A stretch of 26,290 bases of DNA from an uncultured Clostridia bacterium (GCA_948857205.1 CAQPRV010000051.1:1-26290), one strand, 5' to 3'. Counted from the first letter of the stretch, positions 7,700 to 16,225 are shown. A program made the numbers and translations. The notes: generated from the letters alone by a model not told the origin.

Positions 7700-8413
7700 C
7701 TATTTGCTATTTGTTACATATTTGTATGAAATTACACCTGTATATTTTGGTATTGTAATATTGTTAGATTTCTTAAGTTCTACACCAACACTTGCATCTT
7801 TTAGTAGTTCTAAGTATCCACCTTGTCTTGATAATGCAGATAATTGCTCTGGTAAGCCAATTGCTTTTATAATAAATGGTGCTCCTACTTTTTCTCCATT
7901 TATATCTATAATATTTCCTCCACATAATATACTACTTGTTGGAACTAATCTTTGGTCATTTATTGATATTGCTTCTGCTCCTGCATTTTTTAACTCATTA
8001 ATTACACTTAATACATCTACATCATGTACTATTAATTCATTTGGATTTAATACTGTACTTGAGTCTTTTTTACTATCACTTAAGGTTACTATGACCCCTG
8101 GACCAGTTACATCTGTTGCTCCAATAATTTTGTTTCCTTTTTTTATTTCTTCTTCTTTTTGCTCTAATTCTTTATTGTTCTGTGTAGAATTTTGTCTTTC
8201 CTTCTCTAACTCTGCTTCTGCTCTTTCTAAATCTTTATATTTATTTTCATATCTTTCTTTGTACCTTAATACTTCCGCTCTTAGGTTATTTTCTTCATGA
8301 TTTTGACTTATAGTTGAATTTGATTCTTTTACTGTTTTTATTTGTATGCAAATACAAAGTGTTAAGGTAAAACACATTAATCCTAATACTAAACTAATTA
8401 CTTTTTTATTCAC
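7700..8413 (-). CDS. DUF881 family protein (YlxW-like), divisome-operon paralogue 2
   Basis: 237 residues with the same architecture as its neighbour: an N-terminal anchor (VISLVLGLMCFTLTLCICI), a long charged coiled coil (about residues 45-95), then DUF881 with GATDVTGPGVIVTLSDS, INELKNAGAEAISIND and APFIIKAIGLPEQLSAL. The start is GTG at 8413 after AGAGG. Shared blocks with the 6983-7690 product (GAEAISIN, FIIKAIG) show tandem duplication. Likely a membrane-bound divisome accessory protein by context. Confidence 0.9.
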   Translation of the reverse strand: MNKKVISLVLGLMCFTLTLCICIQIKTVKESNSTISQNHEENNLRAEVLRYKERYENKYKDLERAEAELEKERQNSTQNNKELEQKEEEIKKGNKIIGATDVTGPGVIVTLSDSKKDSSTVLNPNELIVHDVDVLSVINELKNAGAEAISINDQRLVPTSSILCGGNIIDINGEKVGAPFIIKAIGLPEQLSALSRQGGYLELLKDASVGVELKKSNNITIPKYTGVISYKYVTNSK

Positions 8414-8431
8414 TTTTTGTTACCTCTTTTT

Positions 8432-9412
8432 TTATACTTTTTGCCTAAAATATGAACGAAATTTGTTATTTAAATCTCCATTAACATAGATGTCTCCTTC
8501 ATTATTCTTTTCTTTTTCCATTATTGATATTGCATATAACATTTTATTTCCTAAATTTGAATTGTCTCCTAAATGTATTCTCTTTTTCTCTTCGCTCATA
8601 TATAAAATATAGTCATTTTTGTCACTAATGTCAATAGTATTGACCTTTCCTTCTAAATTATTTTCTTTTATTATATACATTATTTTTATTACAGTTTCTA
8701 AAGCAACTAAATCATGATTATTTAGTCTTTTCCCTGCTACTACATCTTCTTCCTCTGTTGTAACTCCTTGTATAATTACTAATCCTTTACTGTCTTCTGA
8801 TATCTCTAAAATATATCCTTGTGTACTAATATAAGCATATTTTCCCAAATGTTCTACACTAAATTTGGGTTCTCTTTCTGTTACTTCTATTTCTAATGTA
8901 CTTGGTAGTTTTCTATGTATTTTTATTGTATCTATATATGCGTTTTCCTTGATTTTTTCTTTTGTGATATTTTTATTAAATTTAAATATGTTTTCTTCTG
9001 ATTTTAATTCTGATAAACTAATTATTTCTTCACTACTTACAATTTGATTATTTGATACTTTAATGTCTTTTATATTGAAAATTGGTGATGTCATAGCAAA
9101 AATACTGCTTCCAGCTATTGCTCCCAAAAATATTATTATTTCTATTACTATTTTTATTCTTCTAATTCTTTTTTCTTTTTTTCTTTTATTTCTTTGTTCC
9201 TTCTTTCTTCTTATGTCTTCTTTTTTTAAATTGTTTTTATTTGTCATTTGTATTACTGTTTCATCTTCTGTATCAAAATTGCTTTCTTGTCTTTTACTTT
9301 TTATTCTTTTTTCTCTTTCTGTTCTTTTTTTCTTTGTTTCCTGTTCTTCAATATCTTGTCCATTATTTTTATAATAAAAATCAAAATCTTCTTCTTTTAT
9401 TTTTCTTGCCAT
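8432..9412 (-). CDS. ftsQ: Cell division protein FtsQ/DivIB
   Basis: 326-residue bitopic divisome protein that works with FtsB/DivIC and FtsL. It has a long, highly charged cytoplasmic N-terminus (about 95 residues, rich in KKKRTEREKRIKSKR), one membrane segment (IVIEIIIFLGAIAGSSIFAM), and a POTRA domain starting FNIKDIKVSNNQIVSSEEI. The beta domain has PSTLEIEVTEREPKF, typical of FtsQ. The C-terminus is a basic tail. ATG 9412 has AAGGAGGG upstream. It is placed between murA and ylxW, as in Bacillus (there divIB). No separate promoter is obvious in the 73-bp gap to murA. Confidence 0.93.
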   Translation of the reverse strand: MARKIKEEDFDFYYKNNGQDIEEQETKKKRTEREKRIKSKRQESNFDTEDETVIQMTNKNNLKKEDIRRKKEQRNKRKKEKRIRRIKIVIEIIIFLGAIAGSSIFAMTSPIFNIKDIKVSNNQIVSSEEIISLSELKSEENIFKFNKNITKEKIKENAYIDTIKIHRKLPSTLEIEVTEREPKFSVEHLGKYAYISTQGYILEISEDSKGLVIIQGVTTEEEDVVAGKRLNNHDLVALETVIKIMYIIKENNLEGKVNTIDISDKNDYILYMSEEKKRIHLGDNSNLGNKMLYAISIMEKEKNNEGDIYVNGDLNNKFRSYFRQKV

Positions 9413-9451
9413 ATGATGAATCCCTCCTTTTTTGCTTTTTAATTTTATATT

Positions 9452-9480
9452 AGGGTGTAAGTGATATTTCTTTACACCCT
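9452..9480. terminator. Strong hairpin between murA and ftsQ
   Basis: AGGGTGTAA / TTTACACCCT has an 11-nt loop. On the plus strand it is followed by CTTTTTTAATTTT, a good terminator shape, but no plus-strand gene ends here. On the minus strand the following sequence is AATATAAAATT, so termination of murA transcripts would be weak. It may tune read-through into ftsQ. Confidence 0.45.
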
Positions 9481-9485
9481 CTTTT

Positions 9486-10394
9486 TTAATTTTCTATTAT
9501 ATTAATACCTAGTTTTTGTAATTTGGTGTCAAATTTTTCATACCCTCTTTTAATATATTCTATATTTTCAACCTGAGTTGTTCCTTTTGCTACTATTCCT
9601 GCCATTACTAAAGATGCTCCTCCTCTTAAGTCTGTTGCTTTTACCTTTGCTCCATATAGTTTTCTTACTCCTTTTATTATTGCTGTTTTTCCTTCTACAT
9701 TTATTTTTGCTCCCATTCTTATTAATTCTTGTGTATATTTGTATCTATTTTCAAATATGTTTTCTACTATTATTGATGTTCCTTTCGCTATAGTCATTGT
9801 TGTTGAAAAAATAGATTGTAAATCAGTAGGGAATCCTGGATATGGCATGGTTTTTATATTTACTGCTTTTAGTTTTTTTGGTGCTTCTATTTGTATTTCT
9901 TCCTTTTTTATATTGAATTTGCATCCTGTTTCTTCTAGTTTATCTATTACTGATATTATTGCTTCACTATTTGTATTATTTAATTTGATATTTCCTCCTG
10001 TCATTGCACATAAGCATAAAAAAGTTCCTGTTTCTATTCTGTCTGCCATTATATTATAACTTACGTCCTTTAGTTTTTTTACTCCTGTTATTTCTATTTG
10101 ATTTGATCCTGCTCCTTTTATTTTTGCTCCCATTTTGTTTAGAAAGTTTTGAAGGTCTATTATTTCTGGCTCTCTTGCTGCATTTGTTATTATTGTTGTT
10201 CCCTCTGATAAACATGATGCTAGTATTGCATTTTCTGTTGCTCCTACACTTGGAAAATCAAAATCAATTTTTTCTCCTGTTATTTTATCACAACTACATG
10301 TGATATTTCCATAGTTTTTACTAATATTTATTCCCATTTTTTCAAAGGCTTTTAAATGTAAATCTATTGGTCTTGTTCCAATATCACAACCTCC
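9486..10394 (-). pseudogene. murA: murA 3' part (UDP-GlcNAc enolpyruvyl transferase), separated from its 5' part by the element
   Basis: Encodes the C-terminal ~297 residues of MurA, the first committed enzyme of peptidoglycan precursor synthesis (transfer of enolpyruvate from PEP to UDP-GlcNAc). It starts mid-motif: DIG TRPIDLHLKAFEKMGINIS, continuing through FPSVGATENA, GFPTDLQS (substrate-binding Asp region), LRGGASLVMAG and YIKRGYEKFD near the end. The 5' part lies at 20655-21038. Joined at the att core, the protein would be about 415 residues, normal for the family, with no lesion other than the insertion. An internal ATG at 10337 could start a 283-residue fragment, but it lacks the catalytic Cys and half the N-terminal domain, so it should be inactive unless the element excises. 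Confidence 0.93.
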
Positions 10395-10396
10395 TG
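10380..10396 (-). other. attL: left junction of the element in murA
   Basis: Minus strand CAGGAGGTTGTGATATT (17 bp) matches the right junction at 20685-20701, except for A/G at the fifth and T/C at the twelfth base. It covers the murA codons for PGGCDI. The integrase stop codon TGA (10386-10384) is inside it. The predicted crossover is the GG at 10394-10393. Confidence 0.8.
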
Positions 10397-12030
10397 TTTG
10401 TGATAGTTTGTGGGTACATGAATTTTAAGTGGAATGCTAGCCCTCCATTTTCATAGAGTTCTTGATACATTTCATCTGTTAAATTATATTCTTGTTTAAT
10501 ATCTTCCGTAATTTCTTGTTTATCAAATACTACGATTTTATCAAATAGTCTTGATAATTCCTCTTTGGTTAGTCCATTTTTCTTAATGTCATCTATTGCT
10601 TTAAATATTAAATCTTCTTTGTCTTCCAGTTTATTTAACGTATTAAATTTGCTTTCTGTTTCTTGCAATTTTTCTTTCTCATTTTTTATTTTCTTTTCTA
10701 ATTCTTGTTTTTTATCTCTGTATATAAATTCAGGAATTAAATCATTTAACTTATCCTCATATACTTGTTTAAATTGTTTTTCTAGTTTTTCTAAAGTTTG
10801 CTTTGATTTATTTAATTCTTTTTCTAGTGTTACTTTATTTGTGCTAATTGCCTTTATATTGTCCATAACAAAGCTTTTAAATTCTGGGTTACTTACTAAA
10901 TTGTCTATGTATGCATTTACGATTTTGTCTAAGTATTCAATTCTCATTCTGTGTGGTTTGCACCCATAATCTTTTCTTATATCTTCTTTGATTGCTCCCT
11001 CATTGCTATATTTTTTACACAAGTAACTATCTGGTCTTTTTCTACTTCCTGTACTTCCTTTTCTTTTATACATAGCTGTTCCACATCTTCCACAATATAA
11101 AAGACCTGAATACAAGTTATTTTCTACATCTACAAATTTAAATCCATTGTTATATTTATCGCTTTCTCTTTTTCTTTTCTTTCTGATTTTTTGTACTTTT
11201 TCAAATAGTTCTTTATCAATAATTGGCTCGTGATGATTTTCTATAATTGTCCATTCTTCTTGTGATTTTACTCTAGTTTTCTTTGATTTAAAACTTAACT
11301 TTTCTGTATGTCCTCCAACATAATCCCCAATGTATCTTCTGTCATCTAGTATTCTTACAATGTGTTGTGCTTTCCAGTTTCCTGTTTGTTTTGCATTTGC
11401 GAACCCTCTGCTTTGAGATGGTGTAGGAATTCCTTTTTTATTTAGATAAGTTGCTATTTTTTGATACCCCCAATCTTTAGAATATAATTCAAAGATTTCT
11501 TGTACCACTGATGCTGTTTCTTCATTTATCACTAATTGTTTGCCATCTTTGTTATATCCATATATTGCTTTAATGAGTAAGTCTCCTTCTTCAATTTTGT
11601 GTCTTAAATTTCTTCTTATATTTTTACTATCATCTCTTGCTCTTCTTTCATTAAACCATGCATATAAACCAAACATTTCCTCATTGTATTGTTCATCTTC
11701 AAATATGATTTCTACGCCTTGCTCTTCTAAATATTCTACAAATTCTAATGCTTCTCTTTGATTTCTTCCAAGTCTTGCAGAGTTTTTGAATACTATTACA
11801 TCTATCCCCCTGTTCTTTGCTCTTTCTTTTATATCATCAAATCTGCTGAAGTCTGTTCCACTTTTGTCATCATCCATTATGATATCTACTATATTTGTGT
11901 ATCCATGACTTTTACAATATTTCACAAGTAAATCTCTTTGTGTTTCTATTCTTTCATAGTTTTCTCCGTAGTCATCCCTACTTTCTCTACAATATATTAC
12001 TACTCTTTTTTCTTCGTTAGATTTTTTCAT
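10384..12030 (-). CDS. Large serine recombinase (integrase/excisionase of the element)
   Basis: 548 residues. The N-terminal resolvase domain has VVIYCRES with catalytic Ser17, and arginines in ARLGRNQ and in the RRARDDSKNIRR helix. The recombinase domain (about 160-290) has YGYNKDGKQLVI, IATYLNKKGIPTPSQSRG and HIVRILDDRRYIGDYVGG. A zinc-ribbon (about 310-360) has LYCGRCGTAMY with later YLCKK and DYGCKPHR. A long coiled coil and C-terminal tail follow. It catalyses site-specific integration and excision through a Ser-DNA intermediate. It lies at the left end, transcribed toward murA. Its last codons, AGG AGG TTG TGA, run into the attL core, so the stop is made by murA sequence. In the circular form the frame would likely extend about 22 residues. 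ATG 12030 has GGAGG 7 bp upstream. A 52-bp palindrome sits just before it. Confidence 0.95.
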   Translation of the reverse strand: MKKSNEEKRVVIYCRESRDDYGENYERIETQRDLLVKYCKSHGYTNIVDIIMDDDKSGTDFSRFDDIKERAKNRGIDVIVFKNSARLGRNQREALEFVEYLEEQGVEIIFEDEQYNEEMFGLYAWFNERRARDDSKNIRRNLRHKIEEGDLLIKAIYGYNKDGKQLVINEETASVVQEIFELYSKDWGYQKIATYLNKKGIPTPSQSRGFANAKQTGNWKAQHIVRILDDRRYIGDYVGGHTEKLSFKSKKTRVKSQEEWTIIENHHEPIIDKELFEKVQKIRKKRKRESDKYNNGFKFVDVENNLYSGLLYCGRCGTAMYKRKGSTGSRKRPDSYLCKKYSNEGAIKEDIRKDYGCKPHRMRIEYLDKIVNAYIDNLVSNPEFKSFVMDNIKAISTNKVTLEKELNKSKQTLEKLEKQFKQVYEDKLNDLIPEFIYRDKKQELEKKIKNEKEKLQETESKFNTLNKLEDKEDLIFKAIDDIKKNGLTKEELSRLFDKIVVFDKQEITEDIKQEYNLTDEMYQELYENGGLAFHLKFMYPQTITNRRL

Positions 12031-12051
12031 AGATTACCTCCATTTTTTAAA

Positions 12052-12103
12052 GCGAATGTTACAATTTCTACATAGCAAAGCTATTAGAAATTGTAACATT
12101 CGC
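12052..12103. repeat. 52-bp near-perfect palindrome upstream of the integrase
   Basis: Arms GCGAATGTTACAATTTCTA and their exact complement enclose an inner hairpin ATAGC-AAA-GCTAT. It ends about 22 bp upstream of the integrase ATG. On the integrase mRNA it is a very stable 5' hairpin followed by TTTAAAAAA, so it could work as an attenuator. As DNA it could be a cruciform or binding site. The apical GCTTTGC motif recurs in two other hairpins of the element. Confidence 0.8.
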
Positions 12104-12107
12104 ATAC

Positions 12108-12143
12108 TTAAGCTGTACGTCACTTCGTTTCCTATAGCTTAAG
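12108..12143. repeat. Inverted repeat CTTAAGCT/AGCTTAAG
   Basis: Perfect 8-bp arms with a 20-bp loop, immediately next to the 12052-12103 palindrome. Possible operator or second leader hairpin of the integrase transcript. Confidence 0.55.
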
Positions 12144-12200
12144 CATGTATCAATAACACTTTGTTTTATTCAATGTTTTATTGTTGCTATTATACGTCAA

Positions 12201-12246
12201 AAGTTCTAAAATTTCAAGGCTTTGCTTAAAATTTTAGAACTTTTTT
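12201..12246. terminator. Long hairpin with T-run between zinc-finger gene and integrase
   Basis: Arms AAGTTCTAAAATTT / AAATTTTAGAACTT with a 14-nt loop (CAAGGCTTTGCTTA), then TTTTTT on the plus strand; the minus side also has some T. Likely a terminator that separates the 12297 gene from the integrase leader. Confidence 0.6.
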
Positions 12247-12296
12247 ATCATTTACTTTTTCTAACTTTTTTGGAATGGCTTTATTGAATTTGAATA

Positions 12297-12527
12297 TTAA
12301 GCAACTTTTTCTTTATAATTTACAATTGTTACTTCTGTTGCTAATTGCTTTAATTGATTTACAATTTTTTCAATATTTTCTGCTGTTTCATCATCAAAGT
12401 ATTGTTCTCCACATTGAGTACATACTTTTGCAGGAACACCTTTTATAATAATAATTGTATCTTCTAAATTAACTACATAATTTACTTTCTTTTCTTCTAA
12501 ATTACCTTTACACGTACAACAATTCAT
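12297..12527 (-). CDS. YgiT/MqsA-type zinc-finger domain protein
   Basis: 76 residues with paired CxxC motifs: N-terminal MNCCTCKG and later VCTQCGEQYFDDET, then a short helix. This is the N-terminal zinc domain seen in MqsA/YgiT-type antitoxins. Those usually also carry a C-terminal HTH, which is absent here, and sit beside a small toxin (MqsR or DUF4258). No such toxin is seen: the upstream neighbour is a 339-residue protein. It may be a stand-alone zinc-finger protein or half of a split system. The ribosome site AAGGAGAG precedes ATG 12527; the gap to the upstream gene is 36 bp, so the two are probably co-transcribed. Confidence 0.75.
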   Translation of the reverse strand: MNCCTCKGNLEEKKVNYVVNLEDTIIIIKGVPAKVCTQCGEQYFDDETAENIEKIVNQLKQLATEVTIVNYKEKVA

Positions 12528-12563
12528 TATTTTTCTCTCCTTGTTTTCATTACTTTCTTCATT

Positions 12564-13583
12564 TTATATTTCCCAATTATCTATATTAAATTTTATCTTT
12601 ATATTATACTCTCTAACAACATTACAACTTGTACTTATCATTGCAATATTGTTAGCAACATTTCCTAATCTTTCTAAAAGGCTTTTATTACTACCAATAA
12701 TTTCTTCTATTTCTTTATAATCAGTAAAATCATATACATCTGTTATCTCTATTTGTAGTTTCCATTTATTATTACTCTGTTTTTCTCCAATAACATTTAA
12801 TGTTGCATCATGCAATGCTAATAATAAATCGCCATCATCAAATCTAATTATATCTTTTATATTCAATTTTGTCTTTGTATTGTATTCTTTTATGATTTCG
12901 TTGATTTTATCTATAAAATTTTCATCTTTTTTTATATTAGTAACTATTTTTCCACTTGTGATTTCCATATCTTGCGGGTTTCTTTTCAATGAGTTTTCTA
13001 AACATTTAGCACTAAATGTGAATCCAGCTAGTTTAAATGTAGTAGATAGACTCTTCCAAATAAAATATTGTGATCTTTGTGTTGTTTCATTTAAATATGG
13101 TTTGTCACTATAATATTTACTAAAGGAAAATCTAATTATATCAAATGTAAAATTCTGCAATACATCATATTCACCATTCATCATTTTCTGGAAAAAGCTT
13201 TTATGTTTTTTATATTGCTTATTAATTTCATTTGCTTGTTTTAAAGAAATAAGTTTAAAACTTTCCAATTCTTCAATCTTTGTTGTTTTTTCAATTTTGT
13301 CTATGTCTTGTTGTAATACATTCTTATATGCACTATATTCTTCTAATGGAACTTCATTAAGTATTTCTAATGTTAAATATCTATTCGTTAACATACTGCT
13401 TTGTACCTTAGGTAATCTTTTCTTATTACAAAGTATCATTATTTTTTTATTAAGTTCTGCTTCTCCATTTAAATTTTTTATGCCATCTATATTCATTAAT
13501 AAACATGTTTTCTTTAAACACCCCACTCCAAAATGATATCTTGTATTGCTTATTTTCCTACCACATAACATACATCTTTCCAT
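12564..13583 (-). CDS. Unrecognised 339-residue protein with N-terminal zinc-binding cluster
   Basis: I do not recognise this family. The first ~27 residues hold a cysteine cluster (CMLCGRKI, then HFGVGCLKKTC) that looks like a treble-clef or zinc ribbon. Residues about 80-130 are helical and charged. The C-terminal third has WKLQIEITDVYDFTDY, preceded by DGDLLLALHDATLNV, which looks like a beta-rich domain of the sort found at the ends of some secreted or polymorphic-toxin proteins, but I cannot confirm this. No signal peptide or membrane segment. ATG 13583 has GGAGG 7 bp upstream. With the 12297 zinc-finger protein 36 bp downstream, an effector-antidote pair is possible but speculative. Confidence 0.6.
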   Translation of the reverse strand: MERCMLCGRKISNTRYHFGVGCLKKTCLLMNIDGIKNLNGEAELNKKIMILCNKKRLPKVQSSMLTNRYLTLEILNEVPLEEYSAYKNVLQQDIDKIEKTTKIEELESFKLISLKQANEINKQYKKHKSFFQKMMNGEYDVLQNFTFDIIRFSFSKYYSDKPYLNETTQRSQYFIWKSLSTTFKLAGFTFSAKCLENSLKRNPQDMEITSGKIVTNIKKDENFIDKINEIIKEYNTKTKLNIKDIIRFDDGDLLLALHDATLNVIGEKQSNNKWKLQIEITDVYDFTDYKEIEEIIGSNKSLLERLGNVANNIAMISTSCNVVREYNIKIKFNIDNWEI

Positions 13584-13658
13584 TGCTTGTCCTCCATATA
13601 AATACTTAATAAACTATTATATATTCTACACTATATTCCATTTTTTTACAACAGCATT

Positions 13659-14456
13659 TTACCAAACTTCAGTAACAAGTAATAATTTTTTTAATCTTTC
13701 ATTTTTTGCCATATAAGCAACATATCCATGATTCCAATCATCTGGCTTATATGATTTACTTTCCAATAAATATATTTTATTACCCACAAAAAATTCCTCT
13801 TTGTCTCTATAATCAATTAGTCTAGGATTATATATTCCATATTTACTATATAAATTATCTATATTTTCTGTACTAACCTCAATTATCTCTTCAATTTCAG
13901 TTTTATATTTATCTATATAATCATCAATTTCATTGTTTTCCATTTCTAGTAATAGCTCTAAATTAAATCCACCTTGTAAGAATTGTGGTCTATAATAAAA
14001 TTCCACTTTATTTCCCTGTAATAATTTTTGAGGTATCTTATCTGGGAACTGATATGTCAAACTTTTATATCCTGCTATACTACGAATATGATTATATCTT
14101 AAAGGATTATTTTCGTAAGAAGTTCCTTCCTTTATCGTAACAAAAATAAGAATAAAAAAATTTAATATTAAACATATTATGATTAATACAATGGAAAATC
14201 CCAATCCAATACTATTTTTTAATTTTTCTTTTTGGGTTATTATATAAATTAATAATATTAAAACAATTGGAATAGCTAATATCAATGAACTTATTATATG
14301 TGTATCTATTGTGCAAAAGTTGAATTGCCAAAACCAAAATATGTAATTTATTAATAATAAAACCAATGTTATTATATAAAATTTATTATAATTCTTCATT
14401 TTACTCTTTTTACTGTCGCCAAATAAATATTTGTATTTTTCCATATAATCACTCAT
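13659..14456 (-). CDS. Unrecognised membrane protein (265 aa, about three membrane segments)
   Basis: A cytoplasmic charged N-terminus (~24 residues) is followed by hydrophobic segments at about 26-45 (YIITLVLLLINYIFWFW), 52-72 (IISSLILAIPIVLILLIYII) and 82-108 (the IVLIIICLILNFFILIFV region). A ~155-residue polar C-terminal domain with acidic and Tyr-rich stretches follows, ending KNERLKKLLLVTEVW. No known motif. It is cargo of the element, between the zinc-cluster protein and the Bro-N protein. The ribosome site is weak; the ATG at 14456 is the first in frame, and ATG at 14444 is an alternative. Confidence 0.55.
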   Translation of the reverse strand: MSDYMEKYKYLFGDSKKSKMKNYNKFYIITLVLLLINYIFWFWQFNFCTIDTHIISSLILAIPIVLILLIYIITQKEKLKNSIGLGFSIVLIIICLILNFFILIFVTIKEGTSYENNPLRYNHIRSIAGYKSLTYQFPDKIPQKLLQGNKVEFYYRPQFLQGGFNLELLLEMENNEIDDYIDKYKTEIEEIIEVSTENIDNLYSKYGIYNPRLIDYRDKEEFFVGNKIYLLESKSYKPDDWNHGYVAYMAKNERLKKLLLVTEVW

Positions 14457-14506
14457 TTCTAATAATTATTTATTACTTTTTATTTCTATGAAGTTAGCTA
14501 CAAATA

Positions 14507-15388
14507 CTATCCATTACTTGTATCTTTCTTGTTTTCAGAAATCTTCTTAACTTCTTTTTCTTCTATATATTTATAATTCAATTTATTAGTCTTTGTTACA
14601 ACTGATTCTTCAAGATTTTTTTCAATATCATCTCTTGCAACTTTTGCAGCATGTCCACCCATTTTAGCTACTTTAATATTCTCTTTTAATCCATTAGGTC
14701 TTTGTTTTGCAGCAAGCCTTTTAGTAGCTTCCTCAGATAAATCTGTTAATATAAGTTCTATATTATCCATGTTATCTCTTAAATTTTCTTTTCGTAATCC
14801 TTTATATTGTTTATATTCTTTAGCTGTCATTCCTGACCATTCTTTGTATATTTCATTTGTTAATATTGCATATTCTATATTATCTTTTATTCCATTCTCT
14901 TTCCATACATCAGTCAATTTTTTCCTTTCTTGAATTGATTTTATTCTTTTGGCAATCCATTCTTCATCATAACCTTTTGCACGATATAAATCTATAGCTC
15001 TTTGCAATGAAATTGAAGGATCAAAAGTTTCATCAATTCTTTCTTTTCCTAAATGAGCCAACCATTGTTTTATAGGTTCTGCATTTTTTGATGGAATTGA
15101 CTCAATTATTCGAAACATTCCTTCAATATCGCATACATCTGTCATACGATATTTCCCATCTTGTGATTTTAATTTCAACTGTCCGATTTTTTCGGACACT
15201 TCAAATCCATCTTTTATTAAATTATTTTTCAAGTCACTCCAATATTTTCTCGGTCTATTACTTTTTGATATTGCACCAACAATATCTATTATACTGATAT
15301 AATATTTTTCTTCCTCTTTATCCCATATTGTTCTTATCATTTCATTATTAAACAATCTGTTTATTAATTGCATTTTATTCTCGTCCAT
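14507..15388 (-). CDS. Bro-N domain protein (phage antirepressor / DinD-like)
   Basis: 293 residues. The N-terminal ~110 residues fit the BRO-N fold (NNEMIRTIWDKEEEKYYIS, VGAISKSNRPRKYWSDLK, CDIEGMFRIIESIPS, AEPIKQWLAHLGKERIDE), which is found in phage antirepressors. The central and C-terminal parts (AIDLYRAKGYDEEWIAKR, ILTNEIYKEWSGMTAKEYK, GGHAAKVARDDIEKNLEESV) match the layout of DinD-type Bro-N proteins. The likely role is DNA binding and regulation, perhaps stress-linked control of the element. ATG 15388 has AAGAGG at 5 bp. Homologues are common on mobile elements. Confidence 0.8.
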   Translation of the reverse strand: MDENKMQLINRLFNNEMIRTIWDKEEEKYYISIIDIVGAISKSNRPRKYWSDLKNNLIKDGFEVSEKIGQLKLKSQDGKYRMTDVCDIEGMFRIIESIPSKNAEPIKQWLAHLGKERIDETFDPSISLQRAIDLYRAKGYDEEWIAKRIKSIQERKKLTDVWKENGIKDNIEYAILTNEIYKEWSGMTAKEYKQYKGLRKENLRDNMDNIELILTDLSEEATKRLAAKQRPNGLKENIKVAKMGGHAAKVARDDIEKNLEESVVTKTNKLNYKYIEEKEVKKISENKKDTSNG

Positions 15389-15507
15389 TTTTACCTCTTT
15401 TCCTCAAGTTGTTATGAATTTCTAAACAACTCGAAATCTATTTTATTTATTCTATTTATATCATATGTCGAACATTTTTTCAATACTTTTGCGAATTTTT
15501 GTTCTTT

Positions 15508-15672
15508 TTATTTGTATTTTTCTTTTATTCTATCCGAAATTATATCAGTAAATATTTCTTTATAATCTTGACTACTTCCTTTCTCTTTATTCATAGGACT
15601 TATAAACACTGCAAATGGTAATTTATCCTTTTTGTTTTTATGTATTTTTGATTTGTTTATTTCTTCATTCAA
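15508..15672 (-). CDS. Small conserved-looking 54-residue protein
   Basis: TTG start at 15672 preceded by GAGAGGTGG, giving a charged 54-residue product with a central KDKLPFAVFISPMNKEKG and a C-terminal DYKEIFTDIISDRIKEKYK. No membrane segment or known domain. The good ribosome site and coherent codon use favour a real gene. It sits between the HTH gene and the Bro-N gene. It would be missed by callers that require ATG or longer frames. Confidence 0.6.
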   Translation of the reverse strand: MNEEINKSKIHKNKKDKLPFAVFISPMNKEKGSSQDYKEIFTDIISDRIKEKYK

Positions 15673-15737
15673 GTACACCACCTCTCTTAAAAAATATTCT
15701 CATCATAAATAAATATGATCTTTTTTTAGGCATACTA

Positions 15738-15775
15738 AAAAGCAAGTCATTTACTTTTAATAAATGCTTGCTTTT
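15738..15775 (-). terminator. Terminator after the 15809-16225 HTH gene
   Basis: Inverted repeat AAGCAAG...CTTGCTT with a second paired layer ATTTA/TAAAT, followed on the minus strand by TTTTTA. It starts about 34 bp beyond the HTH gene stop. Confidence 0.65.
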
Positions 15776-15808
15776 AGTTGATTTTTTGGAACAATATTTT
15801 GAACATAA

Positions 15809-16225
15809 TTAGACTAAGTATTTTTTTGACATTTCAATTGCATGTTGCCACTGTAAGTGTCTTAAATACTCTAGTTCATAATCTTTTTTCTCCTTCAAAA
15901 TTTTTGTTCTTAACTGTCTAGTTGTCTTTTTTCTCTCAAGATAATTTTTATGTTTTATCTCACTTCTTATTTCCTTTTCTTTTTTATAGTTAGGATATCC
16001 TTTTAAAACTTTTGATACATATTGTGGACTTACTCCTAATTCTTTTGCTATACAAACACAGTTAAGGTTTCCTTCAAAATACAATTCGTAAATTTTCTGT
16101 GCCTTGCTGTCTGGTTTGATTACCTTCTCATTTTTTATATATTTTGTGAAGTTTTTACTAATACCTAGCATGTTAGCTGCTTCACTAACATTCAAGCCTA
16201 TTTTTTCATTAAAATTCTCATTCAT
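15809..16225 (-). CDS. HTH-domain DNA-binding protein (mobile-element regulator)
   Basis: 138 residues with two apparent helix-turn-helix units: NVSEAANMLGISKNFTKYIK near the N-terminus and CVCIAKELGVSPQYVSKVLKG in the middle, then a very basic helical tail (IRSEIKHKNYLERKKTTRQL). Such proteins are common regulators on clostridial phages and integrative elements. It is the last of the minus-strand genes in this part of the element, with its own terminator at 15738-15775. Probable transcriptional regulator; target unknown. Confidence 0.65.
   Translation of the reverse strand: MNENFNEKIGLNVSEAANMLGISKNFTKYIKNEKVIKPDSKAQKIYELYFEGNLNCVCIAKELGVSPQYVSKVLKGYPNYKKEKEIRSEIKHKNYLERKKTTRQLRTKILKEKKDYELEYLRHLQWQHAIEMSKKYLV

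Noticed and set aside
7149..8300. Long plus-strand open frames opposite the DUF881, ftsA and FtsZ genes.
   Set aside because: They are antisense shadows produced by the low stop frequency opposite AT-rich coding sequence; they have Ser/Leu/Ile/Phe-rich nonsense products and no ribosome sites.
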